DNA of 64,000 bases, from positions 1 through 64,000 of the forward strand of contig NZ_JAJISB010000025.1 of NCBI RefSeq assembly GCF_021245735.1. The letters are read 5' to 3'. The position numbers were made by a program, and so were the translations under genes. Below, piece after piece: positions 36,192-45,449 of this stretch. A model generated the notes under the pieces. That model had not been told where the DNA came from, did not search any database, and saw only the letters and a program-made list of their open reading frames with translations. How positions within the stretch are numbered: position 1 is the stretch's first letter; the number at the start of each line of letters is the position of its first letter. Origin of the DNA: Brevibacillus daliensis (GTDB taxonomy: Bacteria > Bacillota > Bacilli > Brevibacillales > Brevibacillaceae).

Positions 36192-37919
36192 TTGCTTTGT
36201 AAAGGTATTGCAGCAGCTCAGGGTATCGCAATTGGCCATGCATTCGTAAAAGTTGAACAAACCCTCTCGTACACACGCACTACTCTAGAAGCAGATCAAG
36301 TTGCAGCTGAAGTGGCTCGTTTGAAAGAAGCGGTAGGAAAAACCATTTCCCAGCTGGAAGCGATCAAACAAAAAGCTTCAAAAGATATTGGGGAAGCTGA
36401 AGCAAAAATCTTTGAAGCTCATCAATTGATCATGAGCGACCCGGAATTTATTGGAGCTATTGAGAGCAATATTGAAAGCGAAAAAATTAATTCTGAATCA
36501 GCGTTGGAAGGCGTAAGCAATATGTTCGTGGGCATGTTTGAAAGCATGGAAGACGAATACATGCGTGAGCGCGCAGCTGACCTGCGTGATGTAAGCAAAC
36601 GTCTTTTGAAAAACTTGCTTGGCATTGAAGATTCCTTGCTAGGTGACGCTACAGAGGCTGTTATTCTTGTATGTCATGACTTGACGCCTTCTGATACAGC
36701 TCAGTTGGACAAGGATCAAGTAAAAGCGTTCGTTACTAATATCGGGGGACGCACTTCTCACTCCGCTATCATGGCACGTACGATGGAAATCCCTGCTGTT
36801 ACAGGTCTTTCTGACATTACTGAAAAAGTTAAATCTGGCGATATGTTAGTCGTTGATGGAGAAACTGGGGATGTATTCGTTAACCCTGATCAAGATCTGA
36901 TCGCTAGTTATGAGCAAAAATTAAAAGAGTTCCATGAGCAAAAAGCTACATGGGCAAAACTAATCAACGAGCCATCCGTAACAAAAGATGGTCACCATGT
37001 TGAGCTAGTGGCCAACATTGGTACTCCGCACGATGCTGAAGGTGCTGACAAAGCAGGTGCAGAAGGTATTGGTCTGTTCCGTACAGAGTTCTTGTACATG
37101 GGACGCGATAACTTCCCTACTGAAGAGGAGCAATTTGAAGCATATAAAGCGGTTGCAGCTACTATAGACAATAACCGTCCAGTTGTCATCCGTACGCTTG
37201 ATATCGGCGGAGATAAAGAGCTTCCATACCTTGATTTACCACACGAAATGAACCCATTCTTGGGTTACCGTGCAATCCGTATTTGTCTAGATCAGGTTGA
37301 CCTGTTCAAGACCCAATTACGTGCATTGCTTCGTGCGAGTGCATTCGGAAATATCAAGATCATGTACCCAATGATTGCTTCTCTGGTTGAATTGCGCCAA
37401 GCGAATGCAATCCTTGAAGAAGTAAAAGAAGATCTTCGTCAAAATGGCATTGCCTTTAACGAAGAAATCGAAGTAGGGATGATGATTGAAATTCCTGCTG
37501 CTGCAGTAGTTGCTGATCAACTGGCAAAAGAAGCAGACTTCTTCAGTATCGGTACAAACGATCTGATCCAATATACAATGGCCGTTGACCGTATGAACCA
37601 ACAAATTTCTTACCTGTATGATCCGTTTAACCCTGCTGTTCTGCGTCTGATCAAGAATGTAATCGACGCAGCTCACAAAGAAGGTAAATGGGCTGGTATG
37701 TGCGGTGAGATGGCTGGTGAAGAGTACGCATTGCCAGTTCTACTAGGCTTTGGTCTGGATGAATTCAGTATGAGTGCTCCTTCTATCCTGCGTTCCCGTC
37801 ACTTGCTGACGCAACTAAGCATGGAAGAAATGAAAGCGGCTACCAATGAGATTTTGAATTTGGCTACGGGTGAAGAAATTCGCGCGTATATCAAAGAAAA
37901 TATTTTGGACAAGCTGTAA
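36192..37919 (+). CDS. ptsI: phosphoenolpyruvate-protein phosphotransferase (enzyme I)
   Basis: A 575-residue cytoplasmic enzyme that takes phosphate from PEP and passes it to HPr. The phosphorylated H190 lies in GGRTSHSAIMART. PEP-site motifs include GIGLFRTEFLYM, IMYPMIAS and FSIGTNDLIQYTMAVDR, and the catalytic Cys is in WAGMCGEMAGE near the C-terminus. The start is TTG (36192) with GAGGAG upstream. It forms an operon with ptsH and ends at a strong terminator. Confidence 0.97.
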   Translation: MLCKGIAAAQGIAIGHAFVKVEQTLSYTRTTLEADQVAAEVARLKEAVGKTISQLEAIKQKASKDIGEAEAKIFEAHQLIMSDPEFIGAIESNIESEKINSESALEGVSNMFVGMFESMEDEYMRERAADLRDVSKRLLKNLLGIEDSLLGDATEAVILVCHDLTPSDTAQLDKDQVKAFVTNIGGRTSHSAIMARTMEIPAVTGLSDITEKVKSGDMLVVDGETGDVFVNPDQDLIASYEQKLKEFHEQKATWAKLINEPSVTKDGHHVELVANIGTPHDAEGADKAGAEGIGLFRTEFLYMGRDNFPTEEEQFEAYKAVAATIDNNRPVVIRTLDIGGDKELPYLDLPHEMNPFLGYRAIRICLDQVDLFKTQLRALLRASAFGNIKIMYPMIASLVELRQANAILEEVKEDLRQNGIAFNEEIEVGMMIEIPAAAVVADQLAKEADFFSIGTNDLIQYTMAVDRMNQQISYLYDPFNPAVLRLIKNVIDAAHKEGKWAGMCGEMAGEEYALPVLLGFGLDEFSMSAPSILRSRHLLTQLSMEEMKAATNEILNLATGEEIRAYIKENILDKL

Positions 37920-37925
37920 GAATAG

Positions 37926-37963
37926 TAAACAGGCGTGTGAGGATAACTCATGCGCCTGTTTTT
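37926..37963 (+). terminator. terminator of ptsHI
   Basis: AAACAGGCG / CGCCTGTTT stem with an inner GAG/CTC pair and TTTTT. Confidence 0.92.
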
Positions 37964-37981
37964 GTGTGTACTTTAGTGTAG

Positions 37982-38191
37982 GCAGAAGAAGCATCATTTT
38001 CGACTTGCGTACTGTTTACCCTCCCGCAAGGGAGAAGGACTGTCCACTACACAACACAGAGCGAGGAAAGTGCAAAAAGTAGCGACATCATGGTAGATAA
38101 CTCATGGGTTGCACTTTTTTCTCCTCGCTCTGTGTTGCTTCGTTCAGCTGGAGGGTAAAAGGTGCTCTGTCGAAAATGATGCTTCTTCTGC
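37982..38191. repeat. R1 hairpin repeat, diverged full copy
   Basis: The outer arms GCAGAAGAAGCATCATTTTC and their exact complement (38169-38191) differ from the other R1 copies at several positions, yet both arms changed together. The inner stem ACAGAGCGAGGA / TCCTCGCTCTGT also replaces AAAGAGTGCGGA / TCCGCACTCTTT with matched changes. TCATGGGTTGCACTTTT is conserved. No R2 follows this copy. Confidence 0.88.
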
Positions 38192-38314
38192 TCAGGTTTT
38201 GGATTACACAAAAAAGGCACAAGAGTTACACAAGCCTGTTCTGGAGAAAAAATAATAAACATTGATAAGTAGGACATGCTAAATAAAAATTGCTTGAAAA
38301 AGGAGTAGAATAGC

Positions 38315-38941
38315 GTGTCCAACAGCAATAGGTGCATTTCTTTGCATGCGTCTAAGCAGTTTGTAAGCCGTCGTTGTCAGAAGTGGTTTCTCTTTTTATT
38401 AGCTGGTAGTTTGAGTTGGAATGTGTCGGGGGCTGTGACTTTTGCACATGATCTAAATAGTCCTGTTAAAGAAGAGAAAGAAACGATAGTCAGAAAAAGC
38501 ATACAGACAAAAAAGGCAGAGCAGTGGAACGAACTACTGTTGGCAAGGCAAATAGAACAAAAACGAAATGAAACAGTGAATCGCCTGATCTCAGATACCT
38601 ATACCTATATGGGAGTTCCTTATGTGTGGGGCGGTGAGTCACCTTCTGGATTTGATTGTTCCGGTTTCATTTATTACATGTATAACAAACACGGGATCCC
38701 TACTGAAAGAACAACTTCTGCGGTACTATACACAATGGGTAAGTGGGTTCCTATAAAACAACTACAGCCTGGTGATCTTGTCTTTTTTGCGTTAAAAAAA
38801 TCTAAACAGGTATCTCACGTTGGATTTTATGTAGGTAACAACAGATTCATTTCAGCGACCTCTTCCAAAGGAATACATGTTTATTCACTGAAAAATAGCT
38901 ACTGGGGCCCAGCTTATGTAGGAGCAAAAAGAGTTTACTAG
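38315..38941 (+). CDS. exported NlpC/P60 (C40) cell-wall peptidase
   Basis: The 208 residues start with a GTG preceded by AAAAGGAG. A basic start and hydrophobic segment (24-44) ending VTFA-HD look like a Sec signal. A charged linker leads to the C40 domain (about 90-205). The catalytic C115 is in SGFDCSGF and H168 is in VSHVGFYVG, with PGDLVFF between. It should cut peptide bonds between D-Glu and the diamino acid in peptidoglycan, in wall turnover or germination. It is a single gene. Confidence 0.9.
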   Translation: MSNSNRCISLHASKQFVSRRCQKWFLFLLAGSLSWNVSGAVTFAHDLNSPVKEEKETIVRKSIQTKKAEQWNELLLARQIEQKRNETVNRLISDTYTYMGVPYVWGGESPSGFDCSGFIYYMYNKHGIPTERTTSAVLYTMGKWVPIKQLQPGDLVFFALKKSKQVSHVGFYVGNNRFISATSSKGIHVYSLKNSYWGPAYVGAKRVY

Positions 38942-39068
38942 GCAATCTGATTATAAAAATTATGTAATCTAATTATGACAATTATATAATTGATCTATCC
39001 CTATCGTTCTTCTAGTGTTAGAATGAAGATAATAAATAGTTTCACGCATCAAGGGATGGAGGTAATGT

Positions 39069-39719
39069 ATGAAAAACTTTTGGAAAATGAAGGATCCAGT
39101 AAGTACCTGGACACATTTCATTACGTTTTTGGCGGGAATTGTTGGTTTAGTATTCCTGATTGTTTTATCTCTGGGTAGCATGTCAAAATTGATTACAATG
39201 ACGATTTTTGGTGTAAGTATAATATTATTGTATGGTGCTAGCTCTATTTATCATTGGGTGAGAACAACTCCCGATAAGGAACTGATTTTGAAAAAAATTG
39301 ATCATATCGCCATCTACATATTAATTGCTGGCTCTTACACACCAGTTTTTTATTATGGTCTGACAGGCTGGTGGAAATGGAGCATGCTGATTGCGGTATG
39401 GGTTCTTGCCATAATTGGCTTGTTCCTGAAGATCTACTTTATCAATGCGCCACGGTACGTTTCCACGATTTTTTACGTGACGTTGGGCTGGATTGCAGTG
39501 GTTCCGTTTGCTCAATTGGTTCATAATTTGCCGATGGGAGCAATTGTGCTTACCGTTATTGGCGGTGTGATGTACACTCTTGGTGCTGTCATCTATGCTA
39601 CGAAAATCTTTGACTTTTTCCCAAATCGATTCGGGTTTCATGAGATATTCCATTTGTTCGTGATGGCGGGTACGGGTATTCATTTTGCAATGATCATGAA
39701 ATACTTTGTACTTGGATAG
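39069..39719 (+). CDS. hemolysin III/PAQR-family membrane protein
   Basis: A 216-residue, seven-helix protein of the HlyIII/YqfA/TrhA type. Family residues include SIYHW (residues 59-63), the HIAIYILIAGSYTP block (75-88) with conserved His/Ser/Asp zinc-type ligands, and GFHEIFHLFVMAGTGIHF near the C-terminus. GGAGG precedes the ATG. Despite the name, members act in membrane lipid homeostasis rather than as toxins in most bacteria. Confidence 0.92.
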   Translation: MKNFWKMKDPVSTWTHFITFLAGIVGLVFLIVLSLGSMSKLITMTIFGVSIILLYGASSIYHWVRTTPDKELILKKIDHIAIYILIAGSYTPVFYYGLTGWWKWSMLIAVWVLAIIGLFLKIYFINAPRYVSTIFYVTLGWIAVVPFAQLVHNLPMGAIVLTVIGGVMYTLGAVIYATKIFDFFPNRFGFHEIFHLFVMAGTGIHFAMIMKYFVLG

Positions 39720-39776
39720 TGTGATTGTTACTTCCAAAGGCTTTGTTAGCTTTTCGTGTTGATTTTTGGACAAAAG

Positions 39777-39806
39777 AAAGACCGCCTTATCGTAAAAGGC
39801 GGTCTT
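39777..39806. terminator. hairpin after the hemolysin III gene
   Basis: A perfect AAGACCGCCTT / AAGGCGGTCTT stem. The T-run is weak in both directions, so efficiency is uncertain. Confidence 0.6.
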
Positions 39807-39858
39807 GAACTATCAATCCCGTTACCACAACAAAAAAGACAAAAGCAAAATCAATGTA

Positions 39859-39885
39859 AAAAATCGGGGGTTACCCGATTTTTTA
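39859..39885. terminator. bidirectional terminator at the end of yjdF
   Basis: AAATCGGG / CCCGATTT stem with T-runs on both strands (TTTTTT on each side). It ends yjdF on the minus strand and may back up the plus-strand gene. Confidence 0.8.
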
Positions 39886-39886
39886 A

Positions 39887-40297
39887 TTACCTTCCACGAT
39901 GTTTATCTTTCGCTTTTTGACGTTTTATTTCTCGCTTTCGTTCTTTCATTTCTTCCCTTTGTTGCCTGGAAAAAGTTTGTTTTTCTTTTTTTCTTTTCTC
40001 ATATTCCAACTTGAGAGTTTCTTCGGCATGAGAAGATATACCTTTATTTTTCAGTTCATCAGCCACTCGTCTTGCAAGACGCTTTGGGTTTACTCTCCGC
40101 TCATTGGGAGTTTTTCTATTGATTTCTTGAGACAATCTGTTTGTTAAGTCTACTATCTGTCTCTGGATAAACTCCAGAATTTCAGAATCATTTGGTTCAG
40201 AACCAAATACGTACCTACCTGCTCTCAATTTCCCTTCATGAACTTCCTCAACAACACCTACCCAAAATTGACCATCATAATACACTGTTAGCTTCAT
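39887..40297 (-). CDS. yjdF: YjdF family protein
   Basis: A 136-residue protein. The N-terminal 45 residues (MKLTVYYDGQFWVGVVEEV) form the YjdF/DUF2992 beta domain. The C-terminal half is a highly charged basic helix (RKKEKQTFSRQQREE, RKREIKRQKAKDKHRGR). AGAGGGGG precedes the ATG. In other Firmicutes yjdF is controlled by a riboswitch for azaaromatic compounds, and a suitable structured leader is present here. The protein's biochemical activity is unknown; detoxification is proposed. Confidence 0.9.
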   Translation of the reverse strand: MKLTVYYDGQFWVGVVEEVHEGKLRAGRYVFGSEPNDSEILEFIQRQIVDLTNRLSQEINRKTPNERRVNPKRLARRVADELKNKGISSHAEETLKLEYEKRKKEKQTFSRQQREEMKERKREIKRQKAKDKHRGR

Positions 40298-40307
40298 AAA
40301 ATCCCCC

Positions 40308-40435
40308 TCTAATCAAACATTGGAACAATGGACATCCCGAGGGGGGAAGGTTACTGACATTGAATCCCCAAAAAGGGCTCAATGCGTCTGGACTACCAAC
40401 CAGACTGTGTTTTTACGTTCCATCTTTTTATTATA
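40308..40435 (-). promoter_or_regulatory. probable yjdF-motif riboswitch
   Basis: The minus-strand leader of yjdF is GC-richer than its surroundings and structured. CAGTCTGG / CCAGACTG-like arms (40397-40419), GAGCCC / GGG and CATTGTTCCAATG (near 40320) can pair, and CCCCTCGGGATG lies close to the ribosome site, which it could mask. A TATAAT box sits at 40430-40436 on the minus strand. The assignment rests on the yjdF gene plus the structured leader; I have not matched the covariance model. Confidence 0.7.
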
Positions 40436-40504
40436 CAACAAAATTCATTTTTCACGTAACTACCCGTTAGTATAATCCAAGTAGATGAAAACAACATTAA
40501 TACC

Positions 40505-40575
40505 AATAATCCATTGTAATCAATCTTTTTGTCAAAGCTACATTACACGTGGTTGTTATGTGTAAATGGATTATT
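40505..40575. repeat. nested inverted repeat upstream of the helicase leader
   Basis: AATAATCCA (40505) and TGGATTATT (to 40575) are inverted and enclose TTACAC / GTGTAA. TTT follows, so a weak plus-strand terminator or an operator is possible. No gene is assigned to it. Confidence 0.35.
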
Positions 40576-40613
40576 TTTCCACACACAGATTATGCCTCAG
40601 AATAAACCAGTTA

Positions 40614-40793
40614 TTGCAAATTGAATAGAGACATGATATTGTTATTACGTTGCGGAGAAATACCTATATCCGTGGAGCATTTCGCGAGTAGCCTTTGGCA
40701 ATGGATGAATTCCATCGCATGAAAAGGATTAATTGATAAAACACGAGAATGTGCAGGCATTAAGCGTGTGTTTCCCGGCTTAATGTTTTTTTT
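40614..40793 (+). ncRNA. short leader transcript or attenuator upstream of cshA
   Basis: TTGCAA (40614), 17 bp and TATTGT (40637) form a plausible promoter. About 145 bp downstream is an intrinsic terminator (CATTAAGC / GCTTAATG plus eight T, 40758-40793). Between them ATGGATGAATTCCAT folds as a hairpin. Either a free small RNA or a premature-termination control of the helicase is possible. I do not recognise a known family. Confidence 0.4.
40758..40793 (+). terminator. intrinsic terminator inside the cshA leader
   Basis: CATTAAGC / GCTTAATG stem, 12-base loop and TTTTTTTT. It lies 208 bp before the cshA start with no open frame ending before it. Confidence 0.8.
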
Positions 40794-41000
40794 GTGGAGT
40801 TTTTCCCATTATTCTCGCCAATCGACCCTGGTGGTCAGCCGAACGGTTGTGACTGTTGGGTATGAAGCAAGTGCTTACACACGATCATTATCCACCTTAT
40901 AGGTTAAATCGGTAGCAAATATAAGATAAGGGCTTTAAAGGTCCAAAAAAGTGGCAAACTATATAGAGGTAGAGTCACTTAAAAAGGAGAATGAATAAAT

Positions 41001-42557
41001 TTGGCTACATTTTTCGAGTTGGGATTAAGTCACCAAGTTCTGAGATCCCTAAGCAACATGGGTTTTGAAGAAGCGACACCCATCCAATCACTAACAATCC
41101 CAGTTGCTCTTGCAGGCAAAGACCTGATTGGTCAAGCACAAACAGGTACAGGTAAAACAGCAGCTTTTGGTATTCCAATGATCGAGAAAATCGATATGGA
41201 TAAACCACACATCCAAGGTATCGTATTAACACCAACACGTGAACTTGCTGTACAAGTTGCAGAAGAATTGAACAAGGTTGGTCAATACTCAGGGATTAAA
41301 ACACTCCCTATCTATGGCGGTCAAGATATCGTAAGACAGATTCGTGCATTGAAAAAGAATCCAAATATCATTGTGGCAACACCTGGTCGTCTAATTGACC
41401 ACATCAACCGCAACACGATTCGTTTGAATCATATCAGCACACTGGTTCTTGATGAAGCAGATGAAATGTTGAACATGGGTTTCATTGAAGAGATCGAATC
41501 AATCCTTCAACAAATTCCTGCTGAGCGTCAAACCCTACTCTTCTCAGCAACCATGCCAAGACAGATTGAATCACTTTCTAAACGTTATCTGAAAGACCCA
41601 GAAAAAATTGCAGTAAAAGCAAAAGAAGTAACGGTTCCAAATATTGAGCAAGTCTACATGGAAGTTCAAGAGAAATCGAAGTTCGATGTAATGTGTCGTT
41701 TGCTTGATATCCAATCCCCAGAATTAGTTATCGTGTTTGGTCGCACAAAACGTCGTGTGGACGAGCTAAGCGAAGCCCTAAACAAACGTGGTTATTCCGC
41801 AGAAGGAATTCATGGTGACCTGACTCAAGCGAAGCGTGACAGCGTATTGCGCCAGTTTAAAGAAGGTACTATTGATATTCTGGTTGCTACAGATGTTGCT
41901 GCCCGCGGTCTAGATATCAGCGGCGTTTCCCATGTATACAACTTCGATATTCCTCAAGATCCTGAGAGCTATGTTCACCGTATCGGTCGTACTGGTCGTG
42001 CAGGTAAAACAGGCGTTGCCATTACATTTGTAACACCTCGTGAAGTAGACCATCTGCGCATGATCGAGCAAGTAACGAAGCGTAAAATGAATCGTCAACC
42101 TGTTCCAACTCTGACTGAAGCAATCGAAGGTGCACAACGTATTACAGTTGAAAAATTGGTTTCTGTTATCAGTGAAGACAACTATCGTGAGTACCATACA
42201 CTTGCTGAAAAATTGTTGGACGAAAATGATTCGATTGCACTTGTTGCAGCAGCGCTTAAAATGCTGACAAAAGAGCCGGACACAACTCCGATTCGTTTGA
42301 CTGAAGAGGCTCCTCTTCGCAGCAAAAAACGCCGTCCATATGGTGATGACAAGCGTAATAGCGGACCTCGTCGTGGTGGAGATCGTCCACGTGGCAATTA
42401 CGGTGGCGGAGATAGAAATCGTGGAGGCCGTTCTGATGGACGTCGTGGCGGAGATGATCGTCGTGGCGGAGATGATCGTCGTCGTAGTGGTGGCGGAAAC
42501 AGCGGTGGAGGCAAACCACGTTCTTACAACAACGAAAACAGAGGTGCTCGTAGCTAA
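41001..42557 (+). CDS. cshA: DEAD-box ATP-dependent RNA helicase
   Basis: A 518-residue RNA-unwinding enzyme, in Bacillus part of cold adaptation, ribosome assembly and the RNA degradosome. The Q motif has TPIQS, motif I AQTGTGKT (46-53), motif II DEAD (151-154), motif III SAT (182-184) and motif [12 protein letters not shown]. The tail after about 440 is Arg/Gly/Asp-rich ([19 protein letters not shown]), an RNA-binding low-complexity region. The start is TTG with AAAAAGGAG upstream; an ATG at 40991 is in another frame. A long structured leader suggests post-transcriptional control. Confidence 0.95.
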   Translation: MATFFELGLSHQVLRSLSNMGFEEATPIQSLTIPVALAGKDLIGQAQTGTGKTAAFGIPMIEKIDMDKPHIQGIVLTPTRELAVQVAEELNKVGQYSGIKTLPIYGGQDIVRQIRALKKNPNIIVATPGRLIDHINRNTIRLNHISTLVLDEADEMLNMGFIEEIESILQQIPAERQTLLFSATMPRQIESLSKRYLKDPEKIAVKAKEVTVPNIEQVYMEVQEKSKFDVMCRLLDIQSPELVIVFGRTKRRVDELSEALNKRGYSAEGIHGDLTQAKRDSVLRQFKEGTIDILVATDVAARGLDISGVSHVYNFDIPQDPESYVHRIGRTGRAGKTGVAITFVTPREVDHLRMIEQVTKRKMNRQPVPTLTEAIEGAQRITVEKLVSVISEDNYREYHTLAEKLLDENDSIALVAAALKMLTKEPDTTPIRLTEEAPLRSKKRRPYGDDKRNSGPRRGGDRPRGNYGGGDRNRGGRSDGRRGGDDRRGGDDRRRSGGGNSGGGKPRSYNNENRGARS

Positions 42558-42595
42558 TTAGCTAGTGGGCATCTGAAATAAACGAACAAAAAGCA

Positions 42596-42633
42596 AAAAA
42601 TCCCGTTCACACTTACGCGAGCGGGATTTTTTT
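42596..42633. terminator. bidirectional terminator between cshA and the MFS gene
   Basis: AAATCCCG / CGGGATTT stem with A-run before and seven T after. The stop of the minus-strand MFS gene lies inside the stem. Confidence 0.88.
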
Positions 42634-43863
42634 CGTATTTGCTTGTTGATACCAGATGAAAGAGAGCCAGCACATGACAACAGCAGCAGTTACGTATAGT
42701 GGAAGAGGTCCCCACCATTCAAAAACGCTTAATCCAATCAGTGGACCAAGGGCAGCACCTAAGTCAACAGACATGGTATAGCTTGTAAGAATAGAACCCT
42801 TATGCTGGACATGCTGGGCGGCCATATCAGAAGCATACGTGTCTGATAAGGTTGTAAGAGAAGTAGCTAATAATTGGATGAGCAACAAGAGAAAGACCAT
42901 CATCCAGATAGGCTTACTTATCGGAATTAAAAATAAACAAAGGGCAGTTCCTATTAGTGAGTAAGATAAGAGCCTACTACGACTCCATTTTTCATCAGAC
43001 AAGCGTCCTACCCACGGGGCAAGCCAAGGCTCCCATACCCAGCGAATAGACTGGATGATCCCAGCCAAGGTGGCTACTCCAACTGTTATCCCGAATAATC
43101 GTGTCGGATCAGAGTAATAGTATGCGAAAAGCTGACTGACTCCCCCTGCGAGAATTCCTTGAAACAGCATAGCAACCAAAACTCCTGTTATCATGGCATA
43201 AGCGACTTGACGCTGCTTGAGGATGTCCCAAATGGTTACCTTACTTCTTTTAGGAGTGCTAGAATGTTCGACAGGAACTGTGGTGGTATCTAGTTCTTTT
43301 GGTTTGGGATTTTTAAATGTTAGTAAAATATAGGGAATACCAATTAAGGTTGCTACGGAAAAAATAATTGCTGTGGTAGCAAGACCGTACCAATCTGCCA
43401 AAAATCCGCCAAGTAGCATTCCAAATAGGCTACCTAATCGGTACAAGCCATTATACGTGCCCGTTAATTGACCCCGGTTTTGTTCTGTTGCCAGATCAAC
43501 AATAGTGAGATATGCACCTAATCGCAGAATGCTCCAGACAAACCCCCATAGGGCTCGGATTAATAGCCACAGCCAGAAGCTATGTAAAAAACCGTAACTG
43601 AGGGTAGTTACAAATGATAAAAAAACGGCGGCTACCATACAAACCTGTAAGTTGACACGACCATATATATAATTTACCAAGGGTGATAGTGGTAATCGGA
43701 TTAACCTGTTGATGGAAAGTAATAAACCAACCTGGGCAATAGATGTAAGTCCAGCCTCTTTAAAAAAAACAGGTAAAACGATGTATAACATCGAATCTCC
43801 CAACAAACATAATGCAGTAATCAAAGCTAAGATAACAATGGGGCGATTAGCAGGTTGACTCAT
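42613..43863 (-). CDS. major facilitator superfamily transporter
   Basis: A 416-residue protein with about 12 membrane helices in two sets of six, split by a cytoplasmic loop near residues 195-215 (KNPKPKELDTTTVPVEHSS). The loop 2-3 motif is NRLIRLPLSPLVNYIYGRVNL (in part LPLSPLVNYIYGR), and LADWYG and GRLSDEKWSR are partial motif-A copies. It is probably a drug/metabolite exporter. AAAGAAGGG precedes the ATG. The substrate is unknown and no regulator is adjacent. Confidence 0.86.
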   Translation of the reverse strand: MSQPANRPIVILALITALCLLGDSMLYIVLPVFFKEAGLTSIAQVGLLLSINRLIRLPLSPLVNYIYGRVNLQVCMVAAVFLSFVTTLSYGFLHSFWLWLLIRALWGFVWSILRLGAYLTIVDLATEQNRGQLTGTYNGLYRLGSLFGMLLGGFLADWYGLATTAIIFSVATLIGIPYILLTFKNPKPKELDTTTVPVEHSSTPKRSKVTIWDILKQRQVAYAMITGVLVAMLFQGILAGGVSQLFAYYYSDPTRLFGITVGVATLAGIIQSIRWVWEPWLAPWVGRLSDEKWSRSRLLSYSLIGTALCLFLIPISKPIWMMVFLLLLIQLLATSLTTLSDTYASDMAAQHVQHKGSILTSYTMSVDLGAALGPLIGLSVFEWWGPLPLYVTAAVVMCWLSFIWYQQANTKKIPLA

Positions 43864-44040
43864 GCAATACCCTTCTTTCAGAAAAGTTTAACAAATTATG
43901 ATATTATTGAACTTTAACAAATCAATTCAGAAAAGGAAAGATAAATTCACTTGTCGAATTTTTATATTTTCTTAAGAAGTGTTACGTGTTTATGTTAAGA
44001 TTCGTCACTTACAATAGGACTTACGGAAAGGGTGAGTAAA

Positions 44041-44658
44041 TTGGGGTTATCCAATAAGAAAGATGGCCTGTCCAATCCGAATACATTCAAAGGAGCAGCC
44101 ATTCACGATAAAATTACTTTTTTGCGTACATTTATGAAGTCACCAAAAGAAGTTGGTAGTATTATCCCTAGCTCCAGACATTTAGCAAAGAGAATGTTTA
44201 AACGTATTGATTGGAATAATGTTTCGTCAGTAGTAGAACTAGGTGCGGGTACAGGAGTTTTTACAAAGTATTTAAACCAACTCATTAAAGAAGATGCTGA
44301 AGTATTTATCTATGAACAGGATGCGGAATTGGCGGAATTGCTTAAAAGAAATTATCCTAACTATTACCATCGTAAACAGGCGGAGCGGTTGTTTCAGGAT
44401 TTACATGATGCACAGATTGGTCAGGTAGATGTAATTATTAGTGGTCTTCCGTTCAAGAATTTCTCACAGGAGTTGCGAGATCGTATTGTGAATGAGATTG
44501 AACGTTCATTAAAACCTGGTGGATCTTTTATTGCCTTCCAGTATTCCTTGCAGATGAAAAGTCAGTTTGAAGAAGTATTTGACGAGGTTTCCATCTCATT
44601 TGAGCCATTGAATGTTCCTCCCGCTTTTATATATCGGATCAAAAAAAAGAAACAGTAA
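44041..44658 (+). CDS. class I SAM-dependent methyltransferase, phospholipid/rRNA-type
   Basis: A 205-residue methyltransferase. Motif I is VVELGAGTGVFTKYL (near residue 65), and the IISGLPFKNF segment fits motif IV of the KsgA/PmtA-like group (N/S-x-P-F/Y). The N-terminal stretch FMKSPKEVGSIIPSSRHLAKRM is shared by phospholipid N-methyltransferase-like proteins (in part, SPKEVGSIIPSSRHLA). AAGGGTGA lies 5 bases before a TTG at 44041; a GTG three codons upstream is possible. Whether the substrate is lipid or RNA is open. Confidence 0.82.
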   Translation: MGLSNKKDGLSNPNTFKGAAIHDKITFLRTFMKSPKEVGSIIPSSRHLAKRMFKRIDWNNVSSVVELGAGTGVFTKYLNQLIKEDAEVFIYEQDAELAELLKRNYPNYYHRKQAERLFQDLHDAQIGQVDVIISGLPFKNFSQELRDRIVNEIERSLKPGGSFIAFQYSLQMKSQFEEVFDEVSISFEPLNVPPAFIYRIKKKKQ

Positions 44659-44744
44659 TGGGTTTCCGGTAGATCCCATACAGACTTTTAAGGATGGAAC
44701 AGGTACAATGAGTAAGGAATCACAACTGTGAGGGAGAAGACAAA

Positions 44745-45449
44745 ATGCAGAAAGAGACCATTCTTATCATTGATGATGAAAAAGAAATCCGAGATTTAAT
44801 CGAGATTTATCTGACTAATGAAGGGTACAATGTAATCAAAGCTGCGGATGGACTGGAAGGTCTGATGAAGTTAAAGAATCATAAAGTTCATTTGATCATT
44901 CTGGACATCATGATGCCGAAAATGGATGGTTTAGAGGCGTGTATGAAAATCAGGGATACAGAGAATGTTCCCATTATCATGCTCTCTGCTAAAGCTGAAG
45001 ATATGGATAAAATAATTGGCTTAACTTCTGGTGCGGATGATTATGTCACGAAACCATTTAACCCCCTGGAATTGATCGCTAGGGTGAAATCTCAGCTGCG
45101 TCGTTATATGCGCTTGAGTGGTTTTAATGAGGTATCTAGCGATCAGATGGAAGTGGATGACTTGTTAATAAATGTAGCTACGCATGAAGTAAGAGTGGAT
45201 GGTCGCGAGGTGAAGTTGACACCACGTGAATTTGCCATTCTAGAATTGTTGGTGCGCAACAAGGGAATCGTGTTTAGCACGGAAAAAATCTATGAACGGA
45301 TATGGAATGAACCTTTCTATCAATCGGATAACACTGTGATGGTACATATTCGAAAAATCCGGGAAAAGATCGAAACAAATCCTCGTAAACCTCGCTATAT
45401 TAAAACTGTGTGGGGAGTAGGTTATAAAGTTGAAGTGGAATCCGGTTAG
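44745..45449 (+). CDS. OmpR/PhoB-family response regulator
   Basis: A 234-residue two-domain regulator. The receiver has acidic D10-D11, phosphorylated D54 in LILDIMMPKMDG and K near 106 in VTKPFNP. The C-terminal winged helix (about 135-232) contains KLTPREFAILELL and NTVMVHIRKIREKI. GAGGGAG precedes the ATG. The kinase gene begins 20 bp before its stop in another frame, so the pair is coupled. The target genes are unknown; the VanR/YycF-like layout does not settle it. Confidence 0.93.
   Translation: MQKETILIIDDEKEIRDLIEIYLTNEGYNVIKAADGLEGLMKLKNHKVHLIILDIMMPKMDGLEACMKIRDTENVPIIMLSAKAEDMDKIIGLTSGADDYVTKPFNPLELIARVKSQLRRYMRLSGFNEVSSDQMEVDDLLINVATHEVRVDGREVKLTPREFAILELLVRNKGIVFSTEKIYERIWNEPFYQSDNTVMVHIRKIREKIETNPRKPRYIKTVWGVGYKVEVESG

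Noticed and set aside
38047-38337. A 96-codon minus-strand frame.
   Set aside because: It lies mostly in the diverged R1 copy and lacks coding character.
42256-42561. His/Asp-rich and Val-rich frames over the 3' end of cshA.
   Set aside because: They are shadows of the Arg/Gly-rich codons of the helicase tail.
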